Below are positions 1-8,195 of a DNA stretch of 64,000 bases, one piece after another. The DNA is taken from assembly GCF_019973775.1 (NCBI RefSeq), contig NZ_AP025032.1:1922001-1986000 (forward strand), in the 5' to 3' direction. The notes below the pieces were generated by a model. The model had not been told where the DNA came from. It searched no databases and worked only from the letters and a program-made list of their open reading frames with translations. Position numbers and translations under genes: made by a program. The first letter of the stretch is position 1. Every line of letters begins with the position of its first letter. The stretch is from Aureimonas sp. SA4125 (lineage in GTDB: Bacteria > Pseudomonadota > Alphaproteobacteria > Rhizobiales > Rhizobiaceae).

Positions 1-1051
1 TCGGGAAGATTCCGACGACGTCGGCACGCCGCTTCACCTCCTTGTTCAGGCGCTCCAGGGAATTCGTCGAATGGATCCGGGTCCGGTGCTGACTGGGAAA
101 ATCCATGTGCGCCAGCACGTCGGTCTCGCTGTTGTCGATGAAGGCCCCGAGCTTTGGACACTTTCCCCGAAGCTGGTCGGCGACGTGGCGCAGCGCCTGG
201 CTGGCGCTAGCACGATCGGGCTGGGCGAAGGCTTGGCGCAGCGCGGCCGCCGCCATGCTCTGCTGCGCCTTCGGGACATACGACAGGGCGTTGCGCATCC
301 AATGCACCCGGCAGCGCTGCCAGGAGGCGCTGAACACCCGGCGAATGGCGGCTTTCAGCCCTTCGTGAGCATCCGAGATCACGAGCTTCACGCCGGACAG
401 GCCGCGGCGCACGAGGCTCTTGAGGAAGCTCGACCAAAACGTCTCCGCTTCCGAGGGGCCGATGTGAAGGCCGACGATCTCGCGCTTGCCGTCCGTGTTC
501 ACGGCCACGGCGATTATGGCGGCGACCGAAACGATGCGTCCACCCTCGCGCTGCTTCAGGTAGGTCGCATCCAGCCAGAGGTAGGGCCAGTCGCCAGTGA
601 GAGGACGGTCGAGGAAGCCGCCGACGCGTTCGTCGATGTCTTTGCACAGCTTCGATACGGTGCTCTTGCCGATCCCCGACAGCCCCATGGCCTGTACCAG
701 ATCGTCGACCCGCCGGGTGGAAACGCCGCTGATCCAAGCTTCCTGAATGACGGCAACCAAGGCCTTCTCCGAGAGCTTTCTCGGCTCCAGGAACGGCGGG
801 AAGTAGCTGCCCTGCCGAAGCTTGGGTATCCGAAGCTGCAACGAGCCGAGCCGCGTGTCGAGCGAGCGGTCGCGGTAGCCATTGCGATAAGTCGCCCGTT
901 CCTGCGTCCGTTCGTGGCGCCCGGCGCCGATCATGCCTTCAACGTCGACCTCCATAAGGAGCTGCATCACGCTCTCGGCTATCGTTCTCAGGAAATCGCC
1001 GTCCCCGGCTTTCGCAAAAAGCTCGGCAAGCGGTAGTCTGTCCTCGGTCAT
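1..1051 (-). CDS. IS256-family transposase, partial at window edge
   Basis: The first 350 codons of a 402-aa DDE transposase are present; the 3' end is beyond base 1. The protein matches the two complete copies, including the WLDATYLK segment with the first catalytic Asp and VISDAHEGLK with the second. The catalytic Glu lies in the NSLERLNKE segment, close to the truncation. The start codon at 1051 follows the same leader as in the complete copies. It should be functional if the missing end is intact. Confidence 0.93.
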   Translation of the reverse strand, partial: MTEDRLPLAELFAKAGDGDFLRTIAESVMQLLMEVDVEGMIGAGRHERTQERATYRNGYRDRSLDTRLGSLQLRIPKLRQGSYFPPFLEPRKLSEKALVAVIQEAWISGVSTRRVDDLVQAMGLSGIGKSTVSKLCKDIDERVGGFLDRPLTGDWPYLWLDATYLKQREGGRIVSVAAIIAVAVNTDGKREIVGLHIGPSEAETFWSSFLKSLVRRGLSGVKLVISDAHEGLKAAIRRVFSASWQRCRVHWMRNALSYVPKAQQSMAAAALRQAFAQPDRASASQALRHVADQLRGKCPKLGAFIDNSETDVLAHMDFPSQHRTRIHSTNSLERLNKEVKRRADVVGIFP

Positions 1052-1165
1052 CGGGTTCTCCGGTCAGGTTGAAGTCTCGCAACTCCACCTTAGCCGCCCT
1101 ATCCGGTGACCGCCTCAGCCACACCTTTCAATGTCGGAATTTCCACCACGAGCGCGGACACTACC
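1..1165 (-). mobile_element. IS256-family insertion sequence, copy 1 (cut by window edge)
   Basis: This is the reverse-oriented copy of the element that is complete at 28820-30194 and 52281-53655. Its outer end, ggacactacc, finishes at 1165 and is the inverted-repeat start (ggtagtgtcc) of the other copies. The far end lies outside the window, so its target duplication cannot be checked; in this orientation it would be 1166-1173. Shared regions look identical to the other copies, suggesting recent spread. Confidence 0.93.
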
Positions 1166-1360
1166 GTCAGTCCGCAGTCGGGATCGACCTCAACCTGTTC
1201 TACTGACGGACCCTTGCGTCCCCTTCCGAGAGAACTGCTTTATCTCTTCGGTCGATGGCATTTGGGGGGTGCCCATACGCCGGGATCTCCTGACTGTCTT
1301 GCGAACCGCCGTGCGAGGTCGCCTTCTCCTTCGCACGCTCACTCGGATTGGATATCTCGC

Positions 1361-2047
1361 ATGGCTACCTGGACGTTCACGTTGTTGCCCTGGGCGGCCC
1401 TGGTGATCGGTGCGACCTTCGCAAGCTTCCGACGCCCGAGCCCCGCGACGGCGAGCGCCGTACAGCATCTCGCCGCCGGCGTGGTGTTCGCCGCGGCGGC
1501 AACCGAGGTCCTGCCGGACGTCCAGCATGGTGGGTCGGCCCTTGCCATCGTCCTCGGGGGCAGCGCCGGCCTCGGGCTGATGTTCGCCATCAAAGCCGTC
1601 GGTTCCCGGCTTCCCGGAAAATGGTCCCTCGTTGCCCTGACGGGCATCGACATCCTCATCGACGGCGTGGTGCTCGGTATCGGCTTCGCGGCGGGGGCAA
1701 AGCAGGGCGCCCTGCTGCTGTTCGCTCTGACGCTTGAGATTCTCTTCCTCGGTCTCGCCGCCACCGAGGAGCTGCTTGAGAACCTCGGCTCGAAGGGCAA
1801 GGTGATCGCGGCCGTCGCCTTGGGCGGCGCCCTCCTACCTCTCGGGGCGGTGCTGGGCGGTCCCGTCCACGACTTGCCGCCCTTCTGGCTGACCGCTGCG
1901 CTGAGCTTCGCCCTCATCGCGCTGCTCTACCTGGTCACGGAAGAACTGCTCGTCGAGGCGCACCAAAAGCCGGACAGTCCCCTCGTCACCTCGTTGTTCT
2001 TCGTCGGGTTCCTCGGACTGCTGGTGATCGAGGGTTTCGTCGCCTAG
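1361..2047 (+). CDS. ZIP-family divalent metal transporter
   Basis: A 228-aa polytopic inner-membrane protein of the ZIP family (Zn/Fe/Mn/Co uptake or bidirectional transport). The ATG at 1361 is chosen because the first helix (TLLPWAALVIGATFASF) starts right after it; an upstream in-frame extension to 1106 would run into the IS256 end. About seven or eight hydrophobic segments are visible. The segment GIDILIDGVVLGIGF resembles the amphipathic metal-binding helix of the family, although its usual His is replaced by Ile/Asp. A second helix carries TEELLVEAH. The variable loop is short and not His-rich. The gene is alone on this strand between an IS and the converging eipB-like gene. Metal specificity cannot be read from sequence. 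Confidence 0.82.
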   Translation: MATWTFTLLPWAALVIGATFASFRRPSPATASAVQHLAAGVVFAAAATEVLPDVQHGGSALAIVLGGSAGLGLMFAIKAVGSRLPGKWSLVALTGIDILIDGVVLGIGFAAGAKQGALLLFALTLEILFLGLAATEELLENLGSKGKVIAAVALGGALLPLGAVLGGPVHDLPPFWLTAALSFALIALLYLVTEELLVEAHQKPDSPLVTSLFFVGFLGLLVIEGFVA

Positions 2048-2074
2048 CCGTGCGGTCGCTCAGCGGCGAGACAG

Positions 2075-2929
2075 TCAGGGGGAGGGCGGACAGGTCGGCA
2101 CGGGCTTCAAGTCTAGCCTCGAGAGCGAACCGGCGAAGGCGTAGTCGCCGTTGTCGATGGTGATGTCGTCGGAGATGCCGTTCTCATAAAGCGTGTAGGA
2201 TGTCTGGTAGAGCGGTTGTCCGCTTCCGTCCGCATCGGTGTGGCGGTCGAAATAGGACTCGGTGACGCGCCAGCTCGCGATCCCGTGCAACTTCCCGTCC
2301 ACATGCTCCCCTGTGGAGGTTTTCGCCCTTTCGGATCCCGAGCCCTCGGGCTTGGTCGGCGTGATGATGGCCGTGGTCGTGAGCATCATGTCCTCTTCGA
2401 TGTCGCCGTCGAAGAAGGGCGTCTGCACGAACCGCTCGCCGGCCTTTGCATTTTCGATCAGGGCGACCGTATGGGCCGACGGAAAGACAGAGAGGGGGAG
2501 GTCGAACTTCGACCTTTCCGGTTCCTCGATCGAGACCTGCGTTCCTTTCGCACCGTTGACGGCTCTCCCCCTCAGCACGGCCTCCGGGGCGTTGTCGACG
2601 AAGGTCTTCGTGGTGAAGTCGAAGGTGCCGGCTGCGACGTCCTCGACCGAAACCGTCTGCTGGTCGGTCACGACGGTCTTGTCTTCGCGTTCGAAGCGGG
2701 CGACGAACCTGTAGTCGGTGTCGAACCTACCGCAGGCGGGTATCTCGACGTCTGCGGCGATGCGCCCGATCCCGCCCAGGAGATCGAAGGATTTGCGTGT
2801 CAGGGACAGCTCGTAAACCGCACGGTGCGGGACAAGCTGTGCGGCCCTGGCAGGCAGAGTGGAGCCGACAACCGTCAGGGTGAGGAACGCTGCGAGAATC
2901 CACGGCCGTGCTGTCGGGTCAGTCCTCAT
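2075..2929 (-). CDS. EipB-like periplasmic envelope protein (DUF1849)
   Basis: A 284-aa exported protein with an N-terminal signal peptide ending near ARA/AQ (residues 1-29). The mature start (LVPHRAVYELSLTRKS) matches the DUF1849/EipB family, which in Brucella forms a beta-spiral periplasmic protein needed for envelope integrity. Two cysteines, near residues 66 and 280 (PACGRF and VPTCPPSP), could form the disulfide known in EipB. Its start overlaps the end of the upstream copper-chaperone-like gene by 11 bp, so the two are probably co-transcribed. EipB is usually a core-genome gene, so this may be a chromosomal segment inside the island or a second copy. Confidence 0.8.
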   Translation of the reverse strand: MRTDPTARPWILAAFLTLTVVGSTLPARAAQLVPHRAVYELSLTRKSFDLLGGIGRIAADVEIPACGRFDTDYRFVARFEREDKTVVTDQQTVSVEDVAAGTFDFTTKTFVDNAPEAVLRGRAVNGAKGTQVSIEEPERSKFDLPLSVFPSAHTVALIENAKAGERFVQTPFFDGDIEEDMMLTTTAIITPTKPEGSGSERAKTSTGEHVDGKLHGIASWRVTESYFDRHTDADGSGQPLYQTSYTLYENGISDDITIDNGDYAFAGSLSRLDLKPVPTCPPSP

Positions 2930-3497
2930 GATGGTGATCCTCGATCCTCTCTCCGGACCTCTTGACGACCGCCATGATGGTCAGGGTCTTGCCGTCGTTG
3001 AAGCCGACCGTAACGGGGACCTGTTGGCCCGGCAGCAGTTCGGTGCCCGAACGCCGGACAACCAGATGCATTCCGCTTTCCCTCATCAGCAGTTCGGACC
3101 GGGACGGAACGAAGATCTCGTTCTCCAGTCCGCCGTTCGGCAAGCGATCGTCGTGACGGCCCCGGACCGTACCGATGCCGGCAAAGGCCGGGCTGGTGAT
3201 GTCGCGGAGCCCGACGTTCCTCGACGTGCCGTTCCAGACCACAAGGAACGCATCGACCGGAGCGGCGGGATCCGCCTGAATTAACAGTTCCGCATGCTCG
3301 ATCTTCAGTTCGGCGGAAGCGATCTCCGGACGCGCATCCTTGGCGAAGGCTTCTGCGGAGGACGAGCAAGCGATCAGGAATGTGGCGAGGTGCGCAAGAA
3401 GTCTCGCCCGACCAGCACTGGGGGGCGCCATTCGGCCGAAGGTCGGTCCACGGGCCGCGCCTGACATCTTAGACATCGTCTGATCTGTCCCCAGCAT
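2919..3497 (-). CDS. PCu(A)C-like periplasmic copper chaperone
   Basis: About 192 aa, or 185 from the in-frame ATG at 3476. It has a basic N-terminus followed by a hydrophobic export segment (LLAHLATFLIACSSSAEAFA). The mature part has the PCu(A)C beta-sandwich pattern: a Met/Glu-rich stretch LLMRESGMHLVV followed by the strand VPVTVGFNDGKTLTIMAVV, and a His-rich C-terminus (EDHHHED). Members of this family deliver Cu(I) to cytochrome oxidase or buffer periplasmic copper. It overlaps the eipB-like gene downstream. It is distinct from the second PCu(A)C-like gene at 7021. Family assignment is good; the role in oxidase assembly is inferred. Confidence 0.72.
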   Translation of the reverse strand: MLGTDQTMSKMSGAARGPTFGRMAPPSAGRARLLAHLATFLIACSSSAEAFAKDARPEIASAELKIEHAELLIQADPAAPVDAFLVVWNGTSRNVGLRDITSPAFAGIGTVRGRHDDRLPNGGLENEIFVPSRSELLMRESGMHLVVRRSGTELLPGQQVPVTVGFNDGKTLTIMAVVKRSGERIEDHHHED

Positions 3498-3628
3498 TGA
3501 GTTTCCCAGCCCGGAGTCGCTACCTCATCTCGCAGGTCTTGCAAGGCTTTTCGCCAAGGATAAGGCATTGCTGCGCGGGGCCCGTGGGCGAGGCCGGACA
3601 GGCTTTTCACCGAAGCCGCTTTTTCCTC

Positions 3629-3659
3629 TTGCTCCTCTAGTCGGTAGAGGAATTACGGT
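3629..3659 (+). promoter_or_regulatory. MerR-type (ZntR/CadR/PbrR-like) promoter-operator upstream of zntA
   Basis: A -35-like ttgctc at 3629 is followed by the perfect inverted repeat cctcta-gtcgg-tagagg (3634-3650) and a -10-like tacggt at 3654. The spacer of 19 bp is longer than usual. This long-spacer arrangement with a central dyad is the signature of MerR-family activators of Zn/Cd/Pb ATPases. No matching ZntR/CadR gene is present in the window. Confidence 0.68.
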
Positions 3660-3688
3660 CGGCCAAATCCAGTTTCGAGGAGATTCCC

Positions 3689-5947
3689 GTGAACGCCGAA
3701 CCGAGACAGACCCGCTACCGGGTGACGGGCATGGACTGTGCCGCCTGCGCATCGAAGATCGATACTGCCGTCCGCAGGCTTCCCGGGGTTGATGACGTGT
3801 CGGTGTCCGTCTCGGCGGGAACTCTGAGGATCGTGCATGGCGACGATCTCCAGGGCGAGACGATCATCAAGCAGGTGAAGAACCTCGGCTATGGAGCAGA
3901 GCCCGCTCCGGTCGGAGGCAAGCCCGCACCAAGCAAGCCAGCCACGGTCGCCGATAGCCATGACCAGCACGATCATGATCATGAAGGCCACGACCACAAT
4001 CATGATCACGACAATGGTTCCCATGCAGCGGATGCAGCCACGGCTCCCTCCGCGCATGCGCACGATCATGGCGCGCCCTCCGATGGTCCCTGGTGGAAGA
4101 CACGCAAGGCGATGGCGACCGCCACCTGCGCCCTCGCGCTGGTCGTCGCCTACGTCGCCGGGACCATCTACCCGTCGATCGAGAAGCCGGCCTTCATCAT
4201 CGCCTTGGCGGTCGGGCTGGTGCCGGTTGCCGTACGCGCCTTCAACGCCGCCCGCTACGGCACGCCTTTCTCGATCGAGACCCTGATGACGATCGCCGCG
4301 GTCGGCGCGGTGTTCATCGGTGCCGAGGTCGAGGCCGCCACCGTGGTCCTCCTTTTCCTCGTCGGCGAAATGCTGGAAGGCGTCGCGGCCGGTCGGGCCC
4401 GCAAGAGCATCCAGGGGCTCTCGGCACTGGTGCCGAAGACCGCGCTGCTCGAGACGAACGGCCAGGCGACCGAGGTTCCCGCCGAGACGCTGGTGGTCGG
4501 CGCGACGATCGTCGTCCGTCCCGGCGACCGGGTCCCGGCCGACGGGGAGATCGTGGAGGGTGCGAGCGAGATCGACGAGGCCCCGGTCACGGGCGAGAGC
4601 GTGCCAAAGAGCAAGAAGGTCGGCGACCCGGTCTTCGCCGGCACGATCAACGCCGGTGGCGTCCTGCGGGTGAAGGTGACGGCCGCGGCATCCGACAACA
4701 CGATCGCCCGCGTCGTCAGGTTGGTCGAGGAAGCGCAGGAATCAAAGTCCGAGACCGAGCGTTTCATCGACCGCTTCTCACGGGTCTACACGCCTGGCGT
4801 CCTCATCGTCGGCGCGCTTGTCGCCGTCGTACCACCGCTGGCCTTCGGCGGCTCCTGGGAGGAGTGGATCTACAAGGGCCTCGCGATCCTCCTGATCGGC
4901 TGCCCGTGCGCCCTCGTCATCTCGACGCCTGCGGCCATCGCGGCAGGCCTGTCGGCTGGCGCCCGTCGTGGTCTACTGATGAAGGGCGGTGCCGTCCTCG
5001 AGACGCTCGGCAAAATCACGGCGATCGCCTTCGACAAAACTGGAACGTTGACCGCTGGCAAGCCTGTCGTAACCGACGTGGTCGCCGGAGAGCGCCCCGT
5101 CCGGGACGTCCTCTCGCTTGCCGCCGCGCTCGAGCGTGGCTCCAGCCATCCACTGGCCGTCGCCATCCTCGACAAGGCGAAGGCCGACGCGATCCCGGTT
5201 CCGCCTGCTTTCGACGCGAGCGCGATCGCGGGCGAGGGAATCGAGGGCGGCGTCGGCGGCGAGCGGGTCTTCCTGGGGTCGCCCCAGGCGGCTGCCAGAC
5301 GGGCGACGATCACCCCCGAGCAGCAGTCCGCCATCGAGGCTTTCAACGCGGATGGCAAGACAGTCTCGGTCATCGTGGTTGGGACCTCCATGATCGGGTT
5401 CATCGCCATGCGGGACGAACCGCGTGCCGACGCACGCCGGGGCCTGGCGCGCCTGAAGAGCATGGGCGTCCGGACGATCATGCTGACGGGCGACAACAAG
5501 ACGACGGCCAAGGCGGTCGCTTCCTACCTCGGCATGGAAGCACGGGCCGAACTGCTGCCCGAGGACAAGCAGCGGATCGTCCGCGACCTTCAGGCCGAGG
5601 GCCTGAAGGTCGCCAAGATCGGAGATGGCATCAACGACGCCCCGGCGCTCGCGGCGGCCGACATCGGCATCGCGATGGGTGGCGGCACGGACGTGGCGCT
5701 CGAGACAGCGGACGCCGCCGTCCTGCATGGTCGGGTCATGGACATTCCCGATATGATCGATCTGTCGAAGAGCGTGATGGCGAACATTCGGACGAACATC
5801 ACCATCGCCCTCGGGCTCAAGGCGGTGTTCCTGGTGACGACGATCGTCGGCGTCACGGGCCTCTGGCCGGCGATCCTCGCCGACACCGGAGCGACTGTTC
5901 TGGTCACCGCCAATGCGATGCGCCTTCTCGGGTGGAAGCCCGCATGA
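3689..5947 (+). CDS. zntA: Zn(II)/Cd(II)/Pb(II)-exporting P1B-type ATPase
   Basis: 752 aa, GTG start (3689) preceded by gaggag. Inner-membrane ATPase that expels soft divalent cations. An N-terminal heavy-metal-associated domain has GMDCAAC at residues 14-20, followed by a strongly His/Asp-rich linker at about 87-130. The core has CPCAL in the sixth helix (405-407), the phosphorylated Asp of DKTGT (449-453), an SHPLA motif and GDGINDAP (645-652). The last helix contains LADTGATVLV, whose Asp marks the P1B-2 (Zn/Cd/Pb) subgroup rather than copper pumps. It is the first gene of an operon with the ATGA-overlapping gene at 5944 and probably the copper-protein genes behind it. Expression is probably driven by the MerR-type site at 3629. 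Confidence 0.93.
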   Translation: MNAEPRQTRYRVTGMDCAACASKIDTAVRRLPGVDDVSVSVSAGTLRIVHGDDLQGETIIKQVKNLGYGAEPAPVGGKPAPSKPATVADSHDQHDHDHEGHDHNHDHDNGSHAADAATAPSAHAHDHGAPSDGPWWKTRKAMATATCALALVVAYVAGTIYPSIEKPAFIIALAVGLVPVAVRAFNAARYGTPFSIETLMTIAAVGAVFIGAEVEAATVVLLFLVGEMLEGVAAGRARKSIQGLSALVPKTALLETNGQATEVPAETLVVGATIVVRPGDRVPADGEIVEGASEIDEAPVTGESVPKSKKVGDPVFAGTINAGGVLRVKVTAAASDNTIARVVRLVEEAQESKSETERFIDRFSRVYTPGVLIVGALVAVVPPLAFGGSWEEWIYKGLAILLIGCPCALVISTPAAIAAGLSAGARRGLLMKGGAVLETLGKITAIAFDKTGTLTAGKPVVTDVVAGERPVRDVLSLAAALERGSSHPLAVAILDKAKADAIPVPPAFDASAIAGEGIEGGVGGERVFLGSPQAAARRATITPEQQSAIEAFNADGKTVSVIVVGTSMIGFIAMRDEPRADARRGLARLKSMGVRTIMLTGDNKTTAKAVASYLGMEARAELLPEDKQRIVRDLQAEGLKVAKIGDGINDAPALAAADIGIAMGGGTDVALETADAAVLHGRVMDIPDMIDLSKSVMANIRTNITIALGLKAVFLVTTIVGVTGLWPAILADTGATVLVTANAMRLLGWKPA

Positions 5948-6549
5948 TGGAAGAGGTCATCACCCACCCCCTCCGCCTCGGGCCGTTCGCCGTCCTCGTC
6001 GCCACGTGCCTCTGGCTGCTTGCCGCCACAAGGCGGGTGTCCCGCGAGATCGGTGGCAGCGCCTACGGGTTCGGAGGCACCTCTTGCCAGCTCTGGGCCC
6101 AGCGACTTTTCCGCGCATCCGTCGTCGGCGCCTTGCTGTCGACGCTGGGCGACGCCATTCACCTTGGATGGATGGGAGTGGATGCGATCGCCATCGTTCC
6201 GGAGGCGCTGATCCCCGTCGGGATGGTGATGGCGGTTGCGGGCTCCGTGTCGACGGTTGTCGCCCGGTCCGACATGGGGCGGCGGTGGCGTGTCGGCGTT
6301 CCGGAAAAGGATCCGGACGCCCTCGTGACGACCGGCCTCGTCGCATTGTCGCGCAATCCCGTCTTCGTCGGGATGCTGACACTCGCCGCGGGCCTCGTCC
6401 TCGCGCTGCCGTCGCCGCTGATGGTCGCCAGTGCTCTCGGGTTCTGGCTGGCCTGCGAGATGCAGCTCCGCGACGAGGAACGCTTCCTGGAGAGTGCCTT
6501 CGGCGCCTCCTATGCCGACTACAGACGGCGTGTCCGGCGCTGGCTTTGA
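5944..6549 (+). CDS. Isoprenylcysteine carboxyl methyltransferase-like membrane protein
   Basis: A 201-aa integral membrane protein with four or five helices. Its ATG overlaps the zntA stop codon (ATGA), so translation is probably coupled. The C-terminal half, with TTGLVALSRNPVFVGML and then LRDEERFLESAFGASYADY, matches the ICMT/phospholipid methyltransferase (PEMT) family: the RNP motif and the E-rich segment contact S-adenosylmethionine and the substrate. Such genes often follow CadA/ZntA-type ATPases in Proteobacteria, but their substrate there is unknown. A role in metal resistance is inferred from position only. Confidence 0.75.
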   Translation: MMEEVITHPLRLGPFAVLVATCLWLLAATRRVSREIGGSAYGFGGTSCQLWAQRLFRASVVGALLSTLGDAIHLGWMGVDAIAIVPEALIPVGMVMAVAGSVSTVVARSDMGRRWRVGVPEKDPDALVTTGLVALSRNPVFVGMLTLAAGLVLALPSPLMVASALGFWLACEMQLRDEERFLESAFGASYADYRRRVRRWL

Positions 6550-6580
6550 ACCGACAACGAAACGAACGGGGAGTGGGACG

Positions 6581-7024
6581 ATGACGTCCATTCGAAAGAC
6601 CATCCTTGCGGGCGCGTTCGCCCTTCTCTCGAACTCGGCGTTTGCGTCTGAAACCGTCTCCGTCTTCTCGACATCGGGCTGCGGCTGCTGCATCGGCTGG
6701 ATCAAGCATCTCGAGGAGGCAGGCTTCACCGTCGACGCCAAGAACCTCGCCATGGCGGACCTGTGGGCGAAGAAGATGGAGGCCGGGTTGAAAGAGGGGC
6801 AGACCTCCTGCCACACGGGCTTCGTCGGCGGCTACGTCGTGGAGGGCCACGTGCCCGCGGCCGAGGTGAAGCGGCTGCTCACCGAGAAGCCCGACGCGAT
6901 CGGACTCGCGGTCCCGGACATGCCGATGGGAAGCCCCGGCATGGGGGAGAGCGACGAGCCCTACGACGTGCTGCTCGTCATGAGGGACGGCAAGACCGAG
7001 ACCTTGGCGAGCTACCCGAAGTGA
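6581..7024 (+). CDS. DUF411 periplasmic metal-binding protein
   Basis: A 147-aa protein with a signal peptide (cleavage near residues 21-24). The mature start reads VSVFSTSGCGCCIGWIKHLEEAGF: a thioredoxin-like fold beginning with a CGCC motif and a following His, typical of DUF411 proteins found in copper and silver resistance loci. A conserved SCHTGFVGGYVVEGHVPA segment and Met-rich PDMPMGSPGM follow. The GTG of the next gene overlaps its TGA. DUF411 proteins are thought to bind or deliver copper in the periplasm; the biochemical function is not firmly known. Confidence 0.8.
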   Translation: MTSIRKTILAGAFALLSNSAFASETVSVFSTSGCGCCIGWIKHLEEAGFTVDAKNLAMADLWAKKMEAGLKEGQTSCHTGFVGGYVVEGHVPAAEVKRLLTEKPDAIGLAVPDMPMGSPGMGESDEPYDVLLVMRDGKTETLASYPK

Positions 7025-7518
7025 GGACGGTCTTTCGCACGGCGATACTCATCGGCTGCCTCTCTGCGCCCGCCCTTGCTTCCGCTCACGAGTTCAAGTC
7101 GGGCGCGATCTCGGTCGACCATCCCGAGTCCAGGCCGACGCCGAAGACGGCCAGGATCGGCGTCGGCTATCTCGCGATCACCAATGCCGGGACCGAGGCC
7201 GACCGCCTTCTCGGTGGATCGTCCGAGGCGTCCGATCGCTTCGAGCTGCATACGTCCGAGATCGTCGACGGCGTAGCCCGCATGCGCCCCGTCGAGGGTG
7301 GCATCGCGATCGAGCCCGGGGCGACGGTCGCCCTTCGATCCGGCGGAACGCATGTGATGCTCGTCGGCCTCAGGAAGCCGCTCGCCGCCGGTGAATCCTT
7401 CAAGGGCGAACTCGTCTTTGAAAGGGCAGGGACGGTCCCCGTCGAGTTCAAGGTCGAGCCGCATGGCGCGGCTGCCCCGGTCTCCCACGCGCGCCATGTC
7501 ATGGGCGGGGCGCAATGA
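7021..7518 (+). CDS. PCu(A)C-family periplasmic copper chaperone
   Basis: 165 aa with a GTG start overlapping the previous stop (GTGA) and a signal peptide ending at ASAHE. The core has ITNAGTEADRLLGGSS, an ELHTSEIVDGVARMRPVEGG segment and GGTHVMLVGLRKPL: the H...M...HxM copper-ligand pattern of the PCu(A)C (DUF461) family. These proteins hand Cu(I) to the CuA centre of cytochrome oxidase with SCO partners, and a SCO gene follows directly with a 4-bp overlap. The pair is a classic copper-delivery module, here appended to a zinc/cadmium ATPase operon. Confidence 0.86.
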   Translation: MRTVFRTAILIGCLSAPALASAHEFKSGAISVDHPESRPTPKTARIGVGYLAITNAGTEADRLLGGSSEASDRFELHTSEIVDGVARMRPVEGGIAIEPGATVALRSGGTHVMLVGLRKPLAAGESFKGELVFERAGTVPVEFKVEPHGAAAPVSHARHVMGGAQ

Positions 7519-8132
7519 ATCTCGCCGTGATCCGACGTGTGCTTTGGGGCCTCGTCGCCGGGGTGTCCATGATGCTCGCGCTCGTGTTGACGGGCTTTGT
7601 CGACCTGCGCTCCGGGATCGAGTCCCCCGTGGCCGCGGCTCTGAACCCAGTGCCCATCGGTGGCGAGTTCACGCTTGTCGACCAGAACGGCACGACGCGG
7701 ACATGGTCGTCGTTCCGGGACAAGCCCGTCGCGGTTTTCTTCGGATTCACGAACTGCCCCGACGTCTGCCCGACGACGCTCGCCGAGTTGACGCTGCTCC
7801 TCAAGGGCATGGGTCCCAAGGGCGACGACCTGTCCGTCCTCCTCGTCAGCGGCGACCCGAAGCGCGACACGCCGTCGGTCCTGAAGGAATATCTCGAACC
7901 GTTCGACCCGCGGATCACGGGTCTGACCGGAGGAGAGCCCGAGATCGACGCTGCCTTTTCCGCCTTCAAGGCCTACCGCAGGATCGTGCCGCTGGAAGGC
8001 ACCGACTACACCGTCGACCACTCGGCCGGGGTCTACCTCTACGATCGCGAAGGCGCCTTCGCAGGTACACTCGACATGCACGAACCTCAGAGCGTCCGGA
8101 TCGAAAAGCTGGATCGTCTCGTCTCCGGATAA
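7515..8132 (+). CDS. SCO1/SenC/PrrC-family copper chaperone
   Basis: A 205-aa membrane-anchored thioredoxin-fold protein. One helix (residues 7-28) precedes a periplasmic domain with NCPDVCP (Cys81 and Cys85) and a distal His in TVDHSAG (about His169), the three Cu ligands of SCO proteins. It acts in assembly of the CuA site or as a thiol reductase. It overlaps the PCu(A)C gene by ATGA. An IS3-family element begins 30 bp after its stop codon, so the original operon may have continued into the small gene at 9421. Confidence 0.9.
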   Translation: MNLAVIRRVLWGLVAGVSMMLALVLTGFVDLRSGIESPVAAALNPVPIGGEFTLVDQNGTTRTWSSFRDKPVAVFFGFTNCPDVCPTTLAELTLLLKGMGPKGDDLSVLLVSGDPKRDTPSVLKEYLEPFDPRITGLTGGEPEIDAAFSAFKAYRRIVPLEGTDYTVDHSAGVYLYDREGAFAGTLDMHEPQSVRIEKLDRLVSG

Positions 8133-8195
8133 GGAGGCCTTCGTCCCCCGGTCCTCCACAGTGGACTTGCCCCCTTTTAGTGGAGAGCGTTTTGA

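Noticed and set aside
4093..6549. A very long open frame (818 codons) overlapping zntA
   Set aside because: Most of it is an Arg/Gly-rich shadow of zntA in another frame; only its last 201 codons (from 5944) are a real gene, the ICMT-like protein.
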